DNA of 64,000 nt. Origin: Microthyrium microscopicum (lineage: Eukaryota; Ascomycota; Dothideomycetes; Microthyriales; Microthyriaceae). The notes beneath the pieces were generated by a model, which had not been told where the DNA came from, made no database searches, and saw only the letters and a program-made list of their open reading frames with translations. The stretch covers positions 106,993 through 170,992 of the forward strand of contig MU004234.1 in NCBI GenBank assembly GCA_010405405.1, written 5' to 3'. A program made the position numbers and the translations under genes. Positions 23,068 through 36,151 of this stretch are shown here, piece by piece; the first letter of the stretch is position 1; the number at the start of each line of letters is the position of its first letter.

Positions 23068-25057
23068 GGATACCTTGTGATTTGAATAGTAATTGGATGA
23101 GATGATACCTTCATGTATTGCGTTTTTTTCTTTGGTCTTTGTGTCTGCTGGATACTAAACTATTGTACGGAGCGATGAGACATTGTGTCTACCAACGTGG
23201 CATTCGAAAAGAATCCGTCGATTAAGATTGTTTCTTTTTTGATACGGCCACTGTGAATATCATCAGCTGGTTGGATTTCGGCACTGTATGACTTGGAATA
23301 AAGACCACAAGACTGTTTCGTCAGACACTGCACGATACCTAGTACAGAGCACCTCAAATGACACGTCGGCCGTGGATTTTTCAGAATGGCTGGCGAAACG
23401 CAAACTTTGAAACCACGCTCCTCGGTTTATACATCATACAAGGCATTGTATAGTTCTGTGTTGCTGCAGTAGCTTTTCGCAGCGACACGAAGAAGTACAA
23501 GGGAGGTTGGAAACCGTCACACACGCACAAGTCGGCTCAAATTGAATCTGATAAGCGGTACTTTACATCAAGATGTAACATTCAGTTCATGAAGACAAAC
23601 TTGCATCTTGTGAGCACAATATCGCGATTCCAGTGGCAAAAAAGTCACGACAATTCAATAGTTCAAGTCCTAAATTTAGACTTTTGTAGTCACGAAGCCT
23701 GGAAAGCTCGGATGCGAGAAGCCCCTTTTAGGCATTTAGACGCCAAACCGCGGCAATTCGTATAGTAAGGCCAATGATATTAATGGATCTATGGAAGGCG
23801 CTACAAACGACCATTCCAGAACAAATCCTTGTGTCGATTTATTGGGCGGCGGGGGCCGAATTGTTGCATTCGACTGAGGCTGTGCAACAAAGTCGGCTTT
23901 TACGCGTGGTTTTTGGCATTTTGCCTAGAAAAGCTTCGGTCAACGCATGAAAGTGGGCTTGATTTTTCTTGAAGAGCTGAACACGTTGGTTTGCAAAGTG
24001 GGTTCATGAGTATTGTGGAGTTTAACTTTGGCTGTCGTAATGATTGACGCATCAATAAGGAAGATTCTGTTATGATCTAGGACCTGACGACGCATCTGTC
24101 TGTAGGATTACGCACAATATCTGGCATTTTGAGGATTAATCAAGAGTGACAGTTGCTTGGATAAGCAAGAGGCAGTGTAACCACGTTTTATGTCGCACGC
24201 TTTGTGGGTCGCTGCAGGTACCGATCCCTTTTTCGGCCATTTTTGAAGTGAAAACGCGCATCTTAAGGCTACTCAAGCCTACCACCAAATAGTCCAGCCT
24301 CATGGCATTCAGACAGGGGTTTCCAGCCTCATTCGCTCCCTTTGGCCTGGTGTGACCTGGGTTAATCGCCATCTTTGTCCCGAATCGGTAAGATGCCGGC
24401 TTCTACTTGCGCCACCCTCCAGATAAGGCTGGCTCCTGGAGACACCCTCTGCGGCTTGGCCACTTGCCGGATCTTGCGGCTCTGAAGCTGACAGTGCAAC
24501 GGGAGAGAAAAACATCAAGTTGGGGCGACTTTACCTTTGGTGGTGACATCCGAGCCTCAACAAAAAGTCCACAAGTCCATGTCCTGCTTGTCCTTCTGCT
24601 TGTCCTTCTCTCTCCATTCTTTTACACCAACCAACCGCTTCAAACATTTCCCGACTTTCGTTTTCCTTTTCTGCGACCATTCCAGGATCTTCATTGCTAG
24701 GATTGGACGATTTGCACAGGGTACCATCACCACCGTATCATCATCCCATTGCTACGGAACACTGGAAGGCCTGACCACATCCTAGACTCCTGTCGTGGAT
24801 CATATAAATCACTACACCCTCGCTGCTTCTAGCCACAGGATTATTTCTTGTGCTTGTTCTTGATCAACTCTACATCTTCTAATACATTCGCTTGCTGCCA
24901 ACCTCACACCTTCACTGGTTGTGTGATTGTCTCCCGTTACCTACAAACTCCCGCGAAACTCACCATCATCTCGGACTGCTCCAACCCCTCTCGAAGCTTT
25001 CGAACCTCTTGATTACCTTCTCACTCTCGCTCCACAATACATACAAACTTTGTAATC
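23068..25057. other. Long intergenic region, includes Crh promoter
   Basis: About 2 kb without a supported gene. The right end carries CT-rich stretches (about 24580-24660) and a TATA-like CATATAAATC at 24801-24810, 255 bp before the start at 25058. This suggests a strong TATA promoter with a long leader. Short open frames between show no family resemblance. Confidence 0.55.
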
Positions 25058-26277
25058 ATGGGTCGTTTCTTCTCCGTTGCCGCTTTGGCATCTTTGCTCT
25101 CTATTGTGAGCGCTCAGACGTCGAGCTCTTGCAATCCCACACTCAGTAGGCGGCCCTCTCAGCAAATTGTTTCGATTGATGCTAACAGTGTTCAGAATCG
25201 GGCTGCCCAGCTGATCCAGCAATGGGCACAACTCTCGTTACCGATTTCACCAAAGCCAATGCTATTCCGGATGGCTGGTCGCTCGTACCTAATACTGTTG
25301 GGACTATCAACTACAATTCCAAAGGCGCCAACATCGTACTTGCGAAACAGGGCGACAATCCTACTCTTCAATCCAACGGCTATTTTCTCTATGGATCTTT
25401 CGAAGTCAAGATCATTGCTGCTCCAGGACAGGGTGTGGTCACTAGTATGATTTTGCTCTCCGACGATTTGGATGAAGTCGACTGGGTATGTCCATACAGC
25501 TACACAGACCCGCAAGGCAAAGACTAACAAGGAAAATAGGAACTTCTCGGCACCAACACCGCGCAGGTCCAGTCCAACTACTTCGGCAAAGGCGATGCCA
25601 CGACCTACAATCGTGCCGCGTGGCACGCTGTTGCAAACCCGCAAACCACCTCCCACACCTACAAAGTCGACTGGAGCAACAGTACCATCGTCTGGTCCAT
25701 TGACGGCACCCCCGTTCGTACACTCAACTACGCGGACGCTGCCAGCGGTACTCGCTTCCCGCAAACTCCTATGCGCGTCCGCATCGGCATCTGGGCAGGT
25801 GGTGACCCATCCAATGGCGAGGGCACAATCGAATGGGCCGGCGGTCTTACCGACTATACCAAAGCTCCTTATACCATGTATCTACAGAGTGTCTCAGTCA
25901 CCAACCTCAGCCCTGGCAAATCATACACATATTCGGATACCAGCGGCAGCTCTGGTAGCATCAAAGTTGACGGTGGATCCGTAGGTGCAGTCAGCGCAAG
26001 CTCCGTAGTCAAGGCCAGCAGCATGACGACCTCATTGAGCATTGCGTCCGCAGCACCAAGCAACCCTTTGACCTCCATGGCCAGCGGAAACGCAACAAAG
26101 GCGACAACATCGCCAACCGACAAGCCTTTGGCTGGAAGTGGTTCCGGTAGCAGCAATGCTAGCAGCACTGTTAGCACCGGTTCACCGCAGGCGACAAGTA
26201 ACGATTCTGGACGCCGCGAAGTTGTGTTCTTGGGCGCGTTGATTGCAAGTTTTGTATCAGCTATCATACTCGTTTAA
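25058..26277 (+). CDS. GPI-anchored Crh-type GH16 chitin-glucan transglycosylase
   Basis: Exons 25058-25145, 25196-25485 and 25540-26277 give 371 aa. A signal peptide (MGRFFSVAALASLLSIVSAQ) is followed by a CNPTLKSGCPADPAMG segment, which is the start of Crh proteins. The catalytic DEVDWE lies at 122-127, with intron 2 falling exactly between W and E. Downstream blocks are TYKVDWSNSTIVWSIDG and RIGIWAGGDP. A Ser/Thr-rich stalk (about 295-345) and a hydrophobic C-terminal tail preceded by small residues predict GPI anchoring. By family (Crh1/Utr2) it crosslinks chitin to beta-glucan in the cell wall. The spliced protein keeps CPADPAMG in the canonical place, which supports the first intron. 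Confidence 0.93.
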
Positions 26278-26514
26278 AAAAGGTTGACTTGTTGCTTATG
26301 CTTCTGGAGTGAGTGGGATACATGCGATTGGAATTCATTATAGACCGTTGAGATTCATTGGTAATTCGGTAGCCTAATCGGTGCCGGAGGTAATTGTATA
26401 ATGCCTGTTTTAATATCTACAAAATATACTATGGTTAGCATCCTCATTTGCCAATTATGCATCTATCTCTACTTGTTGAACCATCACCGGCACAAACCGC
26501 GACCCACAACTCCG

Positions 26515-27599
26515 TCAGAACCCATCATCAATCCCCCGGCTCCTCTCATCCTTTTTCCGCGCATCGTTGACCTCATGCCACCATCCATGGGTCTCATCAC
26601 CCTTGCCCTTCTTTTCTTCCGTCTCATCCCATGGCTTCGGACTTAAGATGTAATGCACATTCTTAACCTCCTCATCCTTCCAAATCGCATCATGCACGCC
26701 CTTCCATCTCAACGTCTTCAGCGCATTGTATATATACGGCAGCGCCACCCAGCGCCCATGGAACAAATCACCCAGCAAGCTCTGGTCCGCGAACTCGTAG
26801 TTGGACGTTGCTTCCTTGGCCAATTGACTCGAGATGAGGTCGTAAGTCGCTTTTGACGGATTGACGACTTGCAGGCCACCATTGGGCATACTCAAACCAG
26901 CAGTACTAGGAGCGCCATTCGTTTGCGCCGTCAGCGGATCAGAATGCTGAGTCGTAAAAGCGCAATTTTCTGGAATCCTATAACCCATCAGCGTCTCCAC
27001 CACCACCACGTCTCAAGATCAACTCACCAATCTTTCGGATAATGCCCCTTCCCCAACGGATTACAAACACAAGCATGCCCAGCCGCAAACACCCTATTCC
27101 CCTTCCCTCCATCCTCAGGACTGTCCAGCTCCATCGTCATAAGTTCATCCATATTTAACCTAACAAGCATATCACTATCCAACTGCACAACCCTCTCATA
27201 CCCGACCAGTCCAAAGGGCGCCAATTTACTCCAGCAATCGTAGAATCGTGGATCATTGCTGTAATCTCTTGGCATTGACGGCACGAGGTATGGGATGCGT
27301 TGTTTGGGGATTCCGCGCGCGTCGAGTGCGGCGTGGCCTTCGGTGGGGAAGGTGTCGGTGTACAGGGCGATGAGGGGGTAGGCGGAGCCGGAGAGGACGA
27401 GGGAGTGGTGGAGGGTGAGGAGGCCGGGGAGGTAGGCGGTGTTGGTTATTAGGGTTGTCCATACTGGGGATGTTAGTATGGGGGATAGAGGGAGGTATGG
27501 GTGGTGGTGGATGGGGAGGATGGGGTATATCTGGGGATATTGGGCTTTTGAAGCGGGATGATAGATTCTTCTCTCTCCAAGCTCTTGTGACCTGGCCAT
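26515..27599 (-). CDS. Glycosyltransferase family 8, glycogenin-like
   Basis: Exons 27599-27028 and 26977-26515 give 344 aa. WTTLITNTAYLPGLLTLHHS is the GT8 opening block, QLDSDMLV at about 139-146 holds the metal-binding DxD, and HYILSPKPWDE near the end is the HxxGxxKPW-type motif. The enzyme should use a nucleotide sugar in a retaining reaction. Glycogenin and galactinol-synthase-like proteins share this fold, and I cannot choose between them. The first ~45 residues do not resemble the family, so the true start, or an additional 5' intron ending at the CCCCAG before the WTT block, is uncertain. Divergent from the SLC25 gene. Confidence 0.85.
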
Positions 27600-28000
27600 C
27601 CTGGTTCAAGATGTTCCCATTCTGCGGAACACATGTGCAGTGATCAACATGATATAATGAGTCGTGAGAGCAGCGCAGCGATGTATGAAAGAGACAAACG
27701 AACCTTTCTTAGACTCCACAACTCGTGTTCCGTCCATCTTGGCTGTCGTGCTTTTCAATTCCACACAATGTATTTCAAGTACAAAAGAAGATAAATTATA
27801 GAAACGAGGATCTTCAGCTTTGCTGTTTGAATATCAGATCTGATGTCGCCATAGACGGGTAGAGCCAACCAATCGGAGGTCCTCCGCAATCTGACAAGGA
27901 TCGATGACCCGTCCTCCAACCAACCAACTTCATCTCATCTTGAATTCGTGAACCCTTGAACTTTTTCTACCATGTACATATAGCTGGTTTTTGTTTCTTC
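27600..28000. promoter_or_regulatory. Divergent promoter region, GT8 and SLC25 genes
   Basis: 401 bp between two divergently oriented start codons. No strong TATA box and no coding frame are seen. Confidence 0.45.
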
Positions 28001-29075
28001 ATGTCCGTCGATGCTAAGCTTGGTGAAAATGCCTCCCAGGCGAGCAGGTACAAGGGCTTTATCGCCGGCGGCTTTTCTGGAGTCGCCAAGTTGACTGGTA
28101 AGCTGTGAGATATCTTTTGGGTGGAGCTTGATACTGATTAAATTGTAGTTGGACATCCGTATGGCTCACGGAAAACCTGGAAGTAGGAAGATCAACTGAC
28201 GGGATGATAGCTTCGACACGATCAAAGTGCGCTTACAGACGTCCGATAAGACGCAATTTAAAGGGCCCTGGGAATGTCTAACGAAGACGATACGAAATGA
28301 GGGCGTCGGAGCACTGTACAAAGGCGCAACACCACCTCTTGTAGGATGGATGTTTATGGATTCATTGTACGAAATCAACTCATGATTCTCTACACTTTAC
28401 TAACTATTCTACAGAATGCTTGGCTCCCTCACCAACTACCGCCGCTTTCTCCGCGACGACGTCTTCGGTCCCCGTCTCCCAGACGGCCGCGTCGACCCCA
28501 ACTACAAACTCCCTGCCTATGGCCATGGCATCGCCGGCATGCTAGCCGGCTGGACCGTCTCCTTTATCGCCGCACCTGTCGAGCACGTAAAAGCTCGTCT
28601 CCAAATCCAATACGCTGCCGTCAAATCCCAACGTCTCTATTCCGGTCCGATCGACTGCACCAAGAAAATCTTCAAGTCCCACGGCCTCCCAGGGCTATAC
28701 CACGGTCTCTCAGCGACATTGCTATTTCGCACATTCTTCTTCTTCTGGTGGTCCACGTACGATCTGTATAGCCATGCCATCCGCAAACACACAAAGCTCT
28801 CTGAACCCGCAGTGAATTTCTGGGCGGGCGGTTTGTCTGCGCAGATGTTTTGGATCACCAGTTATCCATCCGATGTGGTCAAACAGCGAATCATGACAGA
28901 TCCGCTGGGCGAGGGACGCAAATATGCCAGGTGGCGGGACGCGGCGCAATCGATTTGGCGAGAGGGTGGGTGGAGGGGATACTGGCGCGGGTTTGTGCCG
29001 TGTTTTTTGCGAGCGTTTCCTGCGAATGCGATGGCGTTGGTAGCGTTTGAGAGCGTCATGCGGGGGCTGGCCTGA
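28001..29075 (+). CDS. Mitochondrial carrier (SLC25 family), substrate unassigned
   Basis: Exons 28001-28097, 28149-28158, 28211-28366 and 28415-29075 give 307 aa. Exon 2 is only 10 nt and is needed to complete the first signature, GHPFDTIKVRLQ. The second signature is PVEHVKARLQ and the third PSDVVKQRIM, so the threefold P-x-[DE]-x-x-[KR] pattern is complete. Sequence between them includes the usual GxxxG and aromatic contacts (LYHGLSATLLFRT). The N-terminus KGFIAGGFSGVAKL begins the first helix directly. The protein should sit in the inner mitochondrial membrane and exchange small metabolites. The contact residues did not let me pick a carnitine, amino-acid or nucleotide type. Confidence 0.92.
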
Positions 29076-29140
29076 GGATTGCTTGGATTGGCGATTGTGT
29101 ATAGTGAGTTACTTCAATTATCGTGCTCATGTCTTCTTTG

Positions 29141-29450
29141 TGGAGGCAGTTGCTAATGTGCGGGTGCAGATTAGTTGATGAACAGAGTGTATGATAGCCA
29201 TGATAGATTTGTATGAATTAGATCACTCCTCTTGGCAAACTGTTTGTGGAAAATCAAATATCTGGTCAGCGGCTGGCTTGACATTGTTGTAGTAGTAAGT
29301 TTGTGGCTTTCATGATCGGCCTTCATTGTGGAGGGTGGTTGCTCATGTGAGCGTGCAGATTTCATTGAAGATTGCTGTGTATGATAGCAATGATGTATTT
29401 GAATTACCATGACCACTCCTCGTGGCAAACCAATTGCTGGGCATGAATTG
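29141..29450. repeat. Diverged 188-bp tandem duplication
   Basis: The segment TGGAGGCAGTTGCTAATGTG, then GTGCAGATT, GTATGATAGCCATGAT and CACTCCTCTTGGCAAAC from 29141 recurs from 29329 as TGGAGGGTGGTTGCTCATGT, GTGCAGATT, GTATGATAGCAATGAT and CACTCCTCGTGGCAAAC. The copies are non-coding and lie between the SLC25 stop and the Argonaute gene. The surrounding interval 29076-29837 holds no other gene. Confidence 0.7.
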
Positions 29451-29837
29451 TCTGGTGGTTGAGCTTCATGAAAGACAGAGTTGTAAGACAGCAAGGTTTG
29501 CAAAAAGACAACACAAAGAGGTGGTGTTTTACATTTCAGCTCTTGTCGTCTGCGAATGATAGATGGCAACGAGTTTTAAGTTTCTCATGCCATTCGCAAA
29601 GCGCTTGTTGGAAGACAATCTGAACTTCCATAGCATCCAGCGACAGTTCCTGGACGTATAATAGACCGGCCGATCTGATCTCAAACTCACTTCTCACCAT
29701 CGATCCTTTTCCAATCTCATCTGTTGGTTCTTCAAGACTGTCAGATACACCTTCAACTTTTTCAAACTCTTCAGCTCCCACAACTTTTACACAAGTCCCT
29801 CAAGCTTCAGGCCTCCTGAGTTTCAACATCTGTTACA

Positions 29838-32800
29838 ATGACCAACCCGCCTTGTGACCGTTGCCGCGGTCCCCATCATGTGGACAGTTGCACCTTCCTT
29901 CCCGACAATCCGCGAAACAAGACAGCGAAAGAAACCCAAAACAAGTTCAAGGAACGAATCGAAGACTATGTTGTAACGCACAACCTTTGGGAGGGCACAC
30001 TCAACAGAGACAAGCTACCCAACAAGCCTGCTCAGAAGCGTAACTTGGAGCAGAAATGGATGGACAACCCTAGCGAGTTTTCCAGAAGTCAACGTGGCAA
30101 TTACTATCCTGCTGGCACCCCGATGAGTTCATCTGCTCAGGCCAATACTGGTCCTTCTCCTGCTGATCCTTCTCCTGCTGTTGCTCCTCCTACTGTTGCT
30201 TCGACGGGTATGACTGGTGCTGTCAGCACGGAAAACTATGGCTCGCCGCCCCTTGACGGAGCGACTGCTCAATCCACAGCTAGTGCCCAGGCGTCTGGTG
30301 CACAGTCTACATCTGATCCATCGACAACCGTTCAAGCAAGTTCTGGTACTAATATCGCTCCACGTGTAGCAATTAGTCAAGGTACGTCCGACAGATTTCC
30401 CCATAGACGTGAAAGAATCGATCAACTTCTTGAGGAAACAGAAGAAGAGCGGATCGTCCGAGGAACTCAAGGGCACAAGTGGGCTCTCACTCGAGACGAG
30501 CCTTTTGATACAAGCGGCGAGAAAGAATATGCAAAGTTCAAAAAACCTAACCCAGTTTTAGGGGCTTCTGCTGGAGAACCTGCTGCGGAGAAGAACGAGG
30601 ATCATGGTGAGTTTGTTTTGGCTTCCCGTCTCAAACACTCCCCCATTGTGTAGGATATCGGCAGATTGATGCTGACTTCACGATAGATGTTCAAGATTCA
30701 TCCGAATCCGGACCTTGGACCACCAGAACTGCAACGTACGACGCCCCTACTTCACTGGAAAAGCACAAAAAGGACATGGATCAGTACTGGCCTCACTCAG
30801 CACCAGTAGCCCACTTGCCAAAAGATCCAGAAAGCTTGGTTCCAAAACCCTGGACACCAAATGTCTTCGACAATTTCATCAAGAACAACGTGACCGATCT
30901 TACATCCAAGGCGACAGCCTGCCTGAAAGCGGTGCAAAAGAAACTCCCATATCCTATAAGAACATCTGGTTCGACTATAGCCTCAGGGGACAACAAAATT
31001 CAGGTCATGACTAACCACGTTCAACTTCATCAGCTGCCGAAAACTCTGTATCACTACAACATCAGTGGTTTCCAAGCCGATCCAGATAGGGACAACAGAG
31101 TCGACGAAAGCAAAGCCAAGCTGAGAGTCCTGATCGAAACGATGATCAACATAGATAGTCGATTGGCAAACCATCGCAATTCCTTCGTGACAAACTTTAT
31201 CGACTCCATCTACACATGGGATAAGGACACTTTGGGCACAGGAAGCCCCATTTCTGTGCAGGTTCCCACGATGACGGTGAACCCGCGAACTAGAACTCGA
31301 CAAGCGGCCTACCAAACCCTCAGAATTGAGTTCGGAGAGGAGCTGAGCACATCACTCCTAGGCATTAAACCCGACAATGCCAATGATGCGGCAGATGCTT
31401 TAACTATCAGAGACAACAACCTCACTATCCTCAATTCCATCGTCAGAGGCCTGAACTTGATCATCCTCAAAAGCTCAGAGCAAACAACGAATCCCGATCT
31501 CAAGTCCTTTCGACTTGGCCCGAACAAGCTATTTCTCGAGAAAGACTACACAGCAGTTGGGCCAGGTGGCGACAAGTCCTGCCTTGTCCTTCACCGCGGA
31601 TTTGCTTTATCCGTCAAACCTGCGTTGGATCACCCACTATTGGAATTCAATGGCACTGCTAGTGCGTTTCTGAGACCGATGCTAGTCTCTGATTTCATGC
31701 GGCGTTCTATGCAGCAAGGTGAAATTCGAAGAGATTACAAGCAAGTTCTGAAAGGGGCAAGAGTTCTCATCATCTACCGTCCAGGTCATCTGAAAGAGTC
31801 GGGAAACTGTAAACTGCAAGACCATTACGATGAGAAAGATGACCGATGGGTTCACAGCATCAAGAATTTTGGCGTTGTGCCGAAGAAGGAACATCCAAAG
31901 GCTCGTGCAAAACCGGCAGAGAAGGTTGCGTGCAAAGATCATCGCCAGATTTTCAAAATCCCCATAGCTTGGGACAAGGACGGCAAAGTGACCAACACCA
32001 AAGATGAGCACTTGTCTCTATCAGATTATCTCGCCAAGAGTGAGTTTAGAGGCAGCTGTTTTTCAGTTTCGTGCTAATCTAGTCAGTGTATGGCAAAATT
32101 GACACATTTAGCCATAGAACTCCGGAAGACCCAGTCGTCCAGCTGAGCAATGGTCATTACTATGCTCCGGAGCACCTCTACATTCTTGCTCACCAGCAAT
32201 ACAAGTATGTGCTTCCACCTACAGGAGTGACTGAAATGATCAATTTCGTCTGCAAACCTGGAGATCACAACGCAAGAATTGTCTCACAAGGCATTGATAT
32301 TCTGGGTATCAAAACAGGAAAGATTTCTGCCGTATCGGTAAGATCAAAACACTTCCAGTCTGAGAAGTCCGGACTAACCACCGCATAGAAGTCTTGTGGT
32401 ATCGCCACTAATGGTGCCTTGTTGAAAATACCAGCGCAACAGATCGCCAAACCACAGATCAGATTCGTTGACAACAGAACTATGCTAGCTCCAGGGCCGT
32501 ACTACAGCTGGCAACTTGCGAGATGCAAAAAGCTACCAGACAACAAAGAGCAATGGTCCTATTCGAAGCTTCGTCAAAACGACGAAAAATATTTCCAATT
32601 CTGGATTGTTCCCCAAGAACACGGCCGGCCAAAGGTACAAGCCTGGCAATATGATCAAATGGCGGTGACTATGTCTGCACAATTTGATGGCCACGGTATC
32701 ACACTACAGCGTGACCCCAAGAAAACGCGACACCAGTACACAGATGTCGGAAGCATTAACGCAGCCTTCAGGGCGATCTTGAACGAATTGAATGTCATGG

Positions 32801-33950
32801 CCGGACAAAAAAGACTGGTCAAAGTGACTCCCTTGGTCTTTTTCGTTGCAGACAATGACAAAGCTCATTACGCTGCTTTCCGTCAAGCTGCCGACCGCGA
32901 CTATGGCATACCCGGTATTTGTATGATGTGGGATAAGGTGCCGAAGATGTTCGGCAGTGGGCAGTACTGCTCAAACTTGGCTCTCAAAGCCAATGTCAAA
33001 CAGTACGGAACGAGAAATCAGATCGTGGATGACATAAAGGGCGACTTTCCTGCTAAGCTTAAGGAAGTGCATACTCTCATTCTTGGTGCAGATGTCACAC
33101 ATCCAGGCTTTGGGGCAACAAATGCCGAGAATGCCAAATCCATTGCTGGTCTTGTTGGTACACTGGACAAGGAATTGGTTCGATATGGCGGGTCCTGCCG
33201 ATACTACCCAAAGGCGGAGGTAAGTGTCAAGGAAAAGCTCTGCGGAATAAATCTAATGTGCGATAGGTAATTCATTGCCTCGAAGAAATGGCTGTGGAAC
33301 GTATTGCTGCTTGGAAAAAGGCCCAGAACCTGCCCGCTAAGATGAAAACGGCCAACATCGTCTACTTCAGAGATGGTGTCTCAGCATCTCAGTACCAAGA
33401 GGTACTAGCAGTGGAAGTGAAGGCTCTTCGTGAAGCTTGCAAAGCTGAAGAAATCGAGCAGCCGATCATCACCGTTCTGATTGCCACAAAGAGGCATCAT
33501 ACACGCTTCTATCCAACTAAAACAAACTTCGGTCCTAAAGATAATGGCCATAATTGCGACCCCGGCACCTGTGTCAACACCACCGTCACCAGCCCATTCC
33601 ACCAGGACTTCTTTTTGCAGGCACATTCGGCTAGCCAGCTCAAAGCAACTGCCCGACCAACCCACTACTTCGTTCTCCTCGACGATATGGGTTGGACTTT
33701 GGGAGGACTGCAAAAGTTCATCCACAAGATCTCTTACACCTATGCTCGCGCCACTCTGCCAGTTTCATACGCTACCCCAGCGTATTACGCGGACCGACTT
33801 TGCGATCGTGTTCGTGTTTACTTCACTGGCATCATGGATGATGGAGCCGGCAGTGATAGGTCCTGGCAGGATCAATGGGACCTCAAGCCCAACAGAGATG
33901 GTGCTAATCCATGGCACAAGCGATTCGCAAACACCATGTTCTTTCTCTAA
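29838..33950 (+). CDS. Argonaute protein (PAZ-PIWI)
   Basis: Exons 29838-30606, 30687-32039, 32087-32337, 32389-33219 and 33267-33950 give 1295 aa. The first ~25 residues carry a Cys/His set CDRCRGPHHVDSC resembling a CCHC knuckle. A disordered Ser/Pro/Thr-rich region runs to about 230. Then come the Argonaute N domain, linker 1, a PAZ region (about 560-720), MID and PIWI. PIWI catalytic positions visible are D1026 in LGADVTHPGF, D1104 in YFRDGVSAS and D1244 in PAYYADRL, where animal proteins have His. Fungal Argonautes commonly use Asp there, so slicing should be possible. It ends TMFFL, the usual C-terminus for binding the guide 5' end. It should act in small-RNA silencing (quelling-like or meiotic); which one is not decided. 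It is long because of the N-terminal extension. Confidence 0.95.
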
Positions 33951-36151
33951 GCTGAGTTGTGATCTTTTGATCCTTGGGTTGTGTCATTGCTCAGATATCC
34001 TGTTTTGCTTGGATCGTTTCGCCTGAGTATGATTATGATGGGTTGGATATGACAGTAAAGGACATGAGTAGGTTAGCATGATGGAACCTTTTTCAACAAA
34101 TTGGTCACACGCGCAGGACACAAGTTTCAATAAAGTTTCCGGTCGATTGGTTTTGGTTTTGATCGTATGCTTGGTATGCTCACGGAAAGCTTGACTGTCA
34201 AGCCTGGAAAAGGAGGTCTGACGACGGCAATTTTCAACAACTCTGTCATGCTCATAAAGAGTCGTTCAATAATCGGCTTTGGAAAAGAGGTCTCCGGTTT
34301 CCTTCACAAGATTCTAGGTACATTTGTGGTGGGTCTGATCGCGGAGCTTTGGGGGACAGTACTTTGCTGGCATTTGACAACGAAGCGGTCAAGCTGGTGA
34401 GGAATTATGTTCAAGCATTGGTTCTCATCGGTGGGTTTGACTTTCACAGTATGCTCAGTCTGTTTATGGGGGTTTGATCGCGATATCTTAAGGGACAAGT
34501 GTCATGGTGGCCATTCTCAACACCGTTGTCACAACTATATGGGATCATACTCAACATCTGATCCCTGGTTCTTTGGATTTTTTGCCCGCGACTGGGAAGT
34601 CTGTTCATTCTTAGAATAGAAATTTAAGTTTATTCCTACCAAGCTTCAGTTCATCAACATCTCTCGGCTGTCCTCGCTGACCAATTCGCACTCTGAGGCA
34701 TGTCCAATTGAACAACGGCGTTGGCGGTAGGATCATGCATGACTTTACCAATTGGGTGTGATGTGAAAAGTTTTATGCCCTCGTGCATAACTAGGATGAC
34801 TCGCTCCCGAGTACCAAGTTGACGTGTCGACGTAGTTTGGTTGCCTTGATCTACTACTGCCATTATTTGCCTGATTCCCACTTTGCCAGTACGCGGTAAA
34901 CACTCCAAGGTCCGCTTTCTTGCTGTGTATCGAGAAATTTGTCAACATTTTGATAACGTTTGCGCTGGACCCTTCGTTTGCTCGAGTCTACGAATTATTA
35001 AACACGGCGCCAACCTGAGCATCTTACAAACATACCTTTGCGATAAAATATTTTGGCAATTGCACCCTCCGTAGGTATATCGATCCAGGTTCCCATGAAT
35101 GCGAACTCAATGTTGTCCATTATATCAATGTGTTCTTTGCGTGTATCAGGAGCAAAAGTATTTGAAGAGATGAGTTCATTCTCTTGCCCAGATCATTCTT
35201 ATAAGTCTTATGTCTAACAAATGAACATTCGACACTAGTCTTCCAAAGTGAGTAGCTAAGTTATATGCAGGGCCGGGGCATTTTTGGAAGCACATTTTGA
35301 TGATTGCCCAAATGGGATTGAGTGTAAGGAGGATTGCGAGGCAGTATCTGCCATAGAAAGGACTGGTCTTACCTGTCTGAATCGTTGCAGCAACCTATGG
35401 CCGGTTTGGACTATGTGGTTGGCGCTTTCCAGATGCTGTGTACTTGTCTTCATATTGACTAATGATATTTCGTTCGCCAATTGCTTAATTGCCATTGGCC
35501 ATAAGGGGTCAGAATATGATAATAACCTTGGAGGCTACCTACTTAGGTAGTGTTCTTACACTTCAGATTTCATTGAAAAAGTTCAGTTCCCGTAAACTCA
35601 ATGCATAGAAGGCCATACGGTAGTACAATTGCTTGACCAACACAAATCTTGGATCTTGCTGCGAGGTGTGCAAACCATCTTTGACCGAAGAATATGCTAA
35701 TCCTCGTCCTTGCCAGTTGTCACAAACATGTTCAATCAAAAATAGATCGGAAGTTTCGAGAAACAGAAAACTTGCAGACACGACTCCATCCTTCGAGCCG
35801 CTCAAATGATGAAGACAGAGCAAACTGAGTGGGCTAACACATCCGAGGTAGCATTTATAATTGCAATCTTGGGGAACTTGTTCAGCAGGCTGGCTCACGT
35901 ATCCTTTTCAAGCCAATCAATGACCTCGATCCCTTTGATTGGAGTAGCCGCAAGAACAACTGCTCCTCACGCATAACCAACTAACCACATAAGGCAGTTA
36001 TGAAAGAACGCAAAGTGGCCTCCATCGTTCCGCATCAGGTTTAGCGAGATATGCCATTTTCATAGTTGCATATTCGAGTATAAGGTAGTTCGGTAATCTC
36101 AACATTACTTCAGGGATTTCAGATCACAGATCAACGACTAGACTCGAAAGA
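33951..36151. other. Intergenic with a possible minus-strand gene remnant
   Basis: Minus-strand open stretches at 35898-35563 (EHVCDNWQGRGLAYSSV), 35536-35380 (DPLWPMAIKQLANEIS) and 34950-34660 look somewhat protein-like. No full model with start, splice sites and family similarity could be built. Between 34080 and 34560 short motifs such as TTTGATCG and CAACA..TGTCA recur loosely. I regard the stretch as a possible decayed gene of unknown family. Confidence 0.3.

Noticed and set aside
34080-34560. Tandem repeat with TTTGATCG and CAACA words
   Set aside because: Matches are short and irregularly spaced; no unit could be aligned.
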